DNA of 64,000 nucleotides, taken from NCBI RefSeq assembly GCF_009829325.1, contig NZ_VUOS01000003.1:60705-124704 (forward strand), read 5' to 3'. Source of the stretch: Nocardia sp. CY41 (GTDB taxonomy: Bacteria; Actinomycetota; Actinomycetes; Mycobacteriales; Mycobacteriaceae). Both the position numbers and the translations under genes were made by a program. Below, one piece after another: positions 62,860 through 64,000 of the stretch (its first letter is position 1; each line of letters starts with the position of its first letter). The notes beneath the pieces were generated by a model. It searched no databases. It was not told the DNA's origin and saw only the letters and a program-made list of their open reading frames with translations.

Positions 62860-63871
62860 GCCGGACACCGAATTCGGGCTGCGTGATCTGCTCGGGCTGC
62901 GCGACCGCGCGGCGTGGCTGTTCCTGGTCGTGCTCGAAGCGACCATCGTGCTGTACATGATCCGGAACTTCTCGGAATCGCCGGTGGCCGCCGCCGTCGC
63001 GGCACTGGTCGTGCTGGCGCTGGCCGGTGTCGTCGTGCTGGTCGTTCCCACCGATCCGCTGCCCTGGGCCGCGACCGTGTTCGTCGCCGCGTCCGGGCCG
63101 CTGGCCACGACCTTGACCTCGTTCGACGTCGAACACGGCTGGTCCAAGCAGGTGTGGACGGCGTTCGCCGCGTCGTACGTGCTCGCCGTGCTGGTGCTGC
63201 GCGGACGCTTGGCCGCCGCCTGGCTCGGCGTCGCGGGCATCGGTGTGGTGATCGCGGTGGTCGGGGTGGTCGCCGGGCTGCGGATCGGCGTCGTGGTCGG
63301 TTCGATCGTGCCGGTCGCCACGGTGGCGGGAGTCTCCCTGTTCGCGGCGATCATGCGGCCCACCCAGCGTTCGCTGCGGCTGCTGCGTGCGGAGGCGGCC
63401 ATGCGCGCCGCCGCGGAGGCCGCGATGGCGGCGGAGAATTCCGAACGCACCCGTCAGCTGGCGCGGCTGGACGCGGTGGCGCGCCCGATCCTGGAACGCA
63501 TCGCCGACGGCGCGGAAATCACCGCGGCGGAGCGGGAGCAATGCAGGCTCCTGGAAGCCGAACTGCGCGACGGCCTCCGGGCTCCGCACCTGGCCACCGA
63601 TCAGCTCAGCAGCGCCGCTCGTGGCGCTCGCTCCCGCGGCGTCGAGGTGATCCTGCTCGACGACGGCGGCTTCGCGGGCGTGCCGCATCACGTGCGCAGG
63701 CAAGTGATCGACGCCGCCACCCGGGAGCTGGACGCCGCGAACGACGGTTCGGTCACCGTCCGTATCCTGCCCGCCGGTCGGCGCATCCTGGCCACCGTCC
63801 TGGCCACCGCGTCCGACCGAGACCGCCGCACCGAGATCGACACCACCGGCACGGTCACCGTCTCGACCTGA
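62852..63871 (+). CDS. Membrane protein with degenerate kinase-like C-terminus
   Basis: A 339-residue protein with about six membrane segments (AAWLFLVVLEATIVLYMI; VAALVVLALAGVVVLVVP; later ones to about residue 180), then a helical segment resembling a kinase dimerisation region (ERTRQLARLDAVARPILERIADGAEI) without a phosphorylatable His, and a C-terminal domain (EVILLDDGG ... VTVRILPAGRRILATVLATAS) like an ATPase-fold remnant without N or G boxes. It is probably a third partner of the two-component system. It starts inside the kinase gene. Confidence 0.7.
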   Translation: MAEPDTEFGLRDLLGLRDRAAWLFLVVLEATIVLYMIRNFSESPVAAAVAALVVLALAGVVVLVVPTDPLPWAATVFVAASGPLATTLTSFDVEHGWSKQVWTAFAASYVLAVLVLRGRLAAAWLGVAGIGVVIAVVGVVAGLRIGVVVGSIVPVATVAGVSLFAAIMRPTQRSLRLLRAEAAMRAAAEAAMAAENSERTRQLARLDAVARPILERIADGAEITAAEREQCRLLEAELRDGLRAPHLATDQLSSAARGARSRGVEVILLDDGGFAGVPHHVRRQVIDAATRELDAANDGSVTVRILPAGRRILATVLATASDRDRRTEIDTTGTVTVST

Positions 63872-63895
63872 CGTGATGCTCCTATTTGTGTCAAG

Positions 63896-64000
63896 TCATG
63901 CTGCGGCGAGCCATGCGCGATAGCGTTGGGCGAGTTCGTAGTCGGGGTAGGTGCCTAGTTCGGTGCGGCAGATTTTGGTGACGTAGGTGCCCATTGCGGT
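63896..64000 (-). CDS. C-terminal fragment of a reverse-strand gene, possibly a transposase
   Basis: 34 codons and a stop are inside the window; the rest lies beyond it. The end reads VTKICRTELGTYPDYELAQ, then RYRAWLAAA. Third codon positions are less GC-rich than in neighbouring genes (ATC TGC CGC ACC GAA CTA), and the sequence just after the stop (CATGACTTGACACAAATAGG on the reverse strand) could be an element end. A transposase is a guess from these features; I do not recognise the family. Confidence 0.35.
   Translation of the reverse strand, partial: TAMGTYVTKICRTELGTYPDYELAQRYRAWLAAA

Overview
The window is GC-rich actinobacterial chromosome, most likely from Nocardia or a close relative in the Nocardiaceae. 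This rests on codon bias, frequent GTG starts, several apparently leaderless genes, and a backbone whose gene order follows the Mycobacterium tuberculosis Rv2845c-Rv2771c region as I remember it: proS, the two small ferritin-like genes, rimP-nusA-ylxR-infB, rbfA-nrnA-dinF, a phosphoesterase, pptT-truB, a sirR/mntR-type regulator, ribF, rpsO, pnp, pepR, dapB and two genes after it. No database search was run.

Layout. 1-5.9 kb: end of an HD hydrolase gene, yaaA, proS, an acyl-CoA dehydrogenase and a ferritin-like pair. 6.1-17.8 kb: translation/transcription operon (rimP, nusA, ylxR, infB, a DUF503 gene, rbfA, nrnA, dinF), then a metallophosphoesterase, pptT and truB. 17.9-21.4 kb: a TetR gene with two operators facing a small membrane protein, a lipoprotein/membrane-protein pair, and a four-EF-hand calcium-binding protein. 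21.5-31 kb: a catabolic cluster with a GntR regulator, two Asp/Glu-racemase (maleate-isomerase-like) proteins, a D-2-hydroxyacid dehydrogenase, an amidase, a DUF3830 protein, a class III aminotransferase, a succinate-semialdehyde-type dehydrogenase and a tartrate/D-malate-type dehydrogenase. 31-36.5 kb: mntR-like regulator, an aminotransferase/cupin pair, ribF and a hydrolase. 36.7-41.9 kb: rpsO, pnp, pepR and a lipoprotein. 41.9-43.7 kb: ArsR regulator facing an MFS exporter, then tRNA-Gly(GCC). 44-58.9 kb: an accessory stress and envelope block (Hsp20, small proteins, a cold-shock-domain protein, GT9/GmhA/HldE-like heptose genes, PAS-ANTAR, STAS and SigF-type regulators, AraC, Fet4-like and BrkB-like membrane proteins, an FBP zinc-finger protein, YbaB-like, ADH, two MarR-like regulators). 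59-63.9 kb: dapB, two conserved genes, and a response regulator, histidine kinase and degenerate-kinase trio. The last 105 bases hold the end of a reverse-strand gene, perhaps a transposase.

The strongest candidate for an undescribed system is the 21.5-31 kb cluster. It is four transcription units arranged as two divergent pairs, and each divergent gap carries the same palindrome (CGGATTGTYGACAAT). At the first gap the palindrome covers the -35 of one promoter and the -10 of an opposing one. This ties nine genes to the local GntR protein. The enzymes suggest breakdown of an amide- or amine-containing short dicarboxylate, but the substrate cannot be read from sequence.
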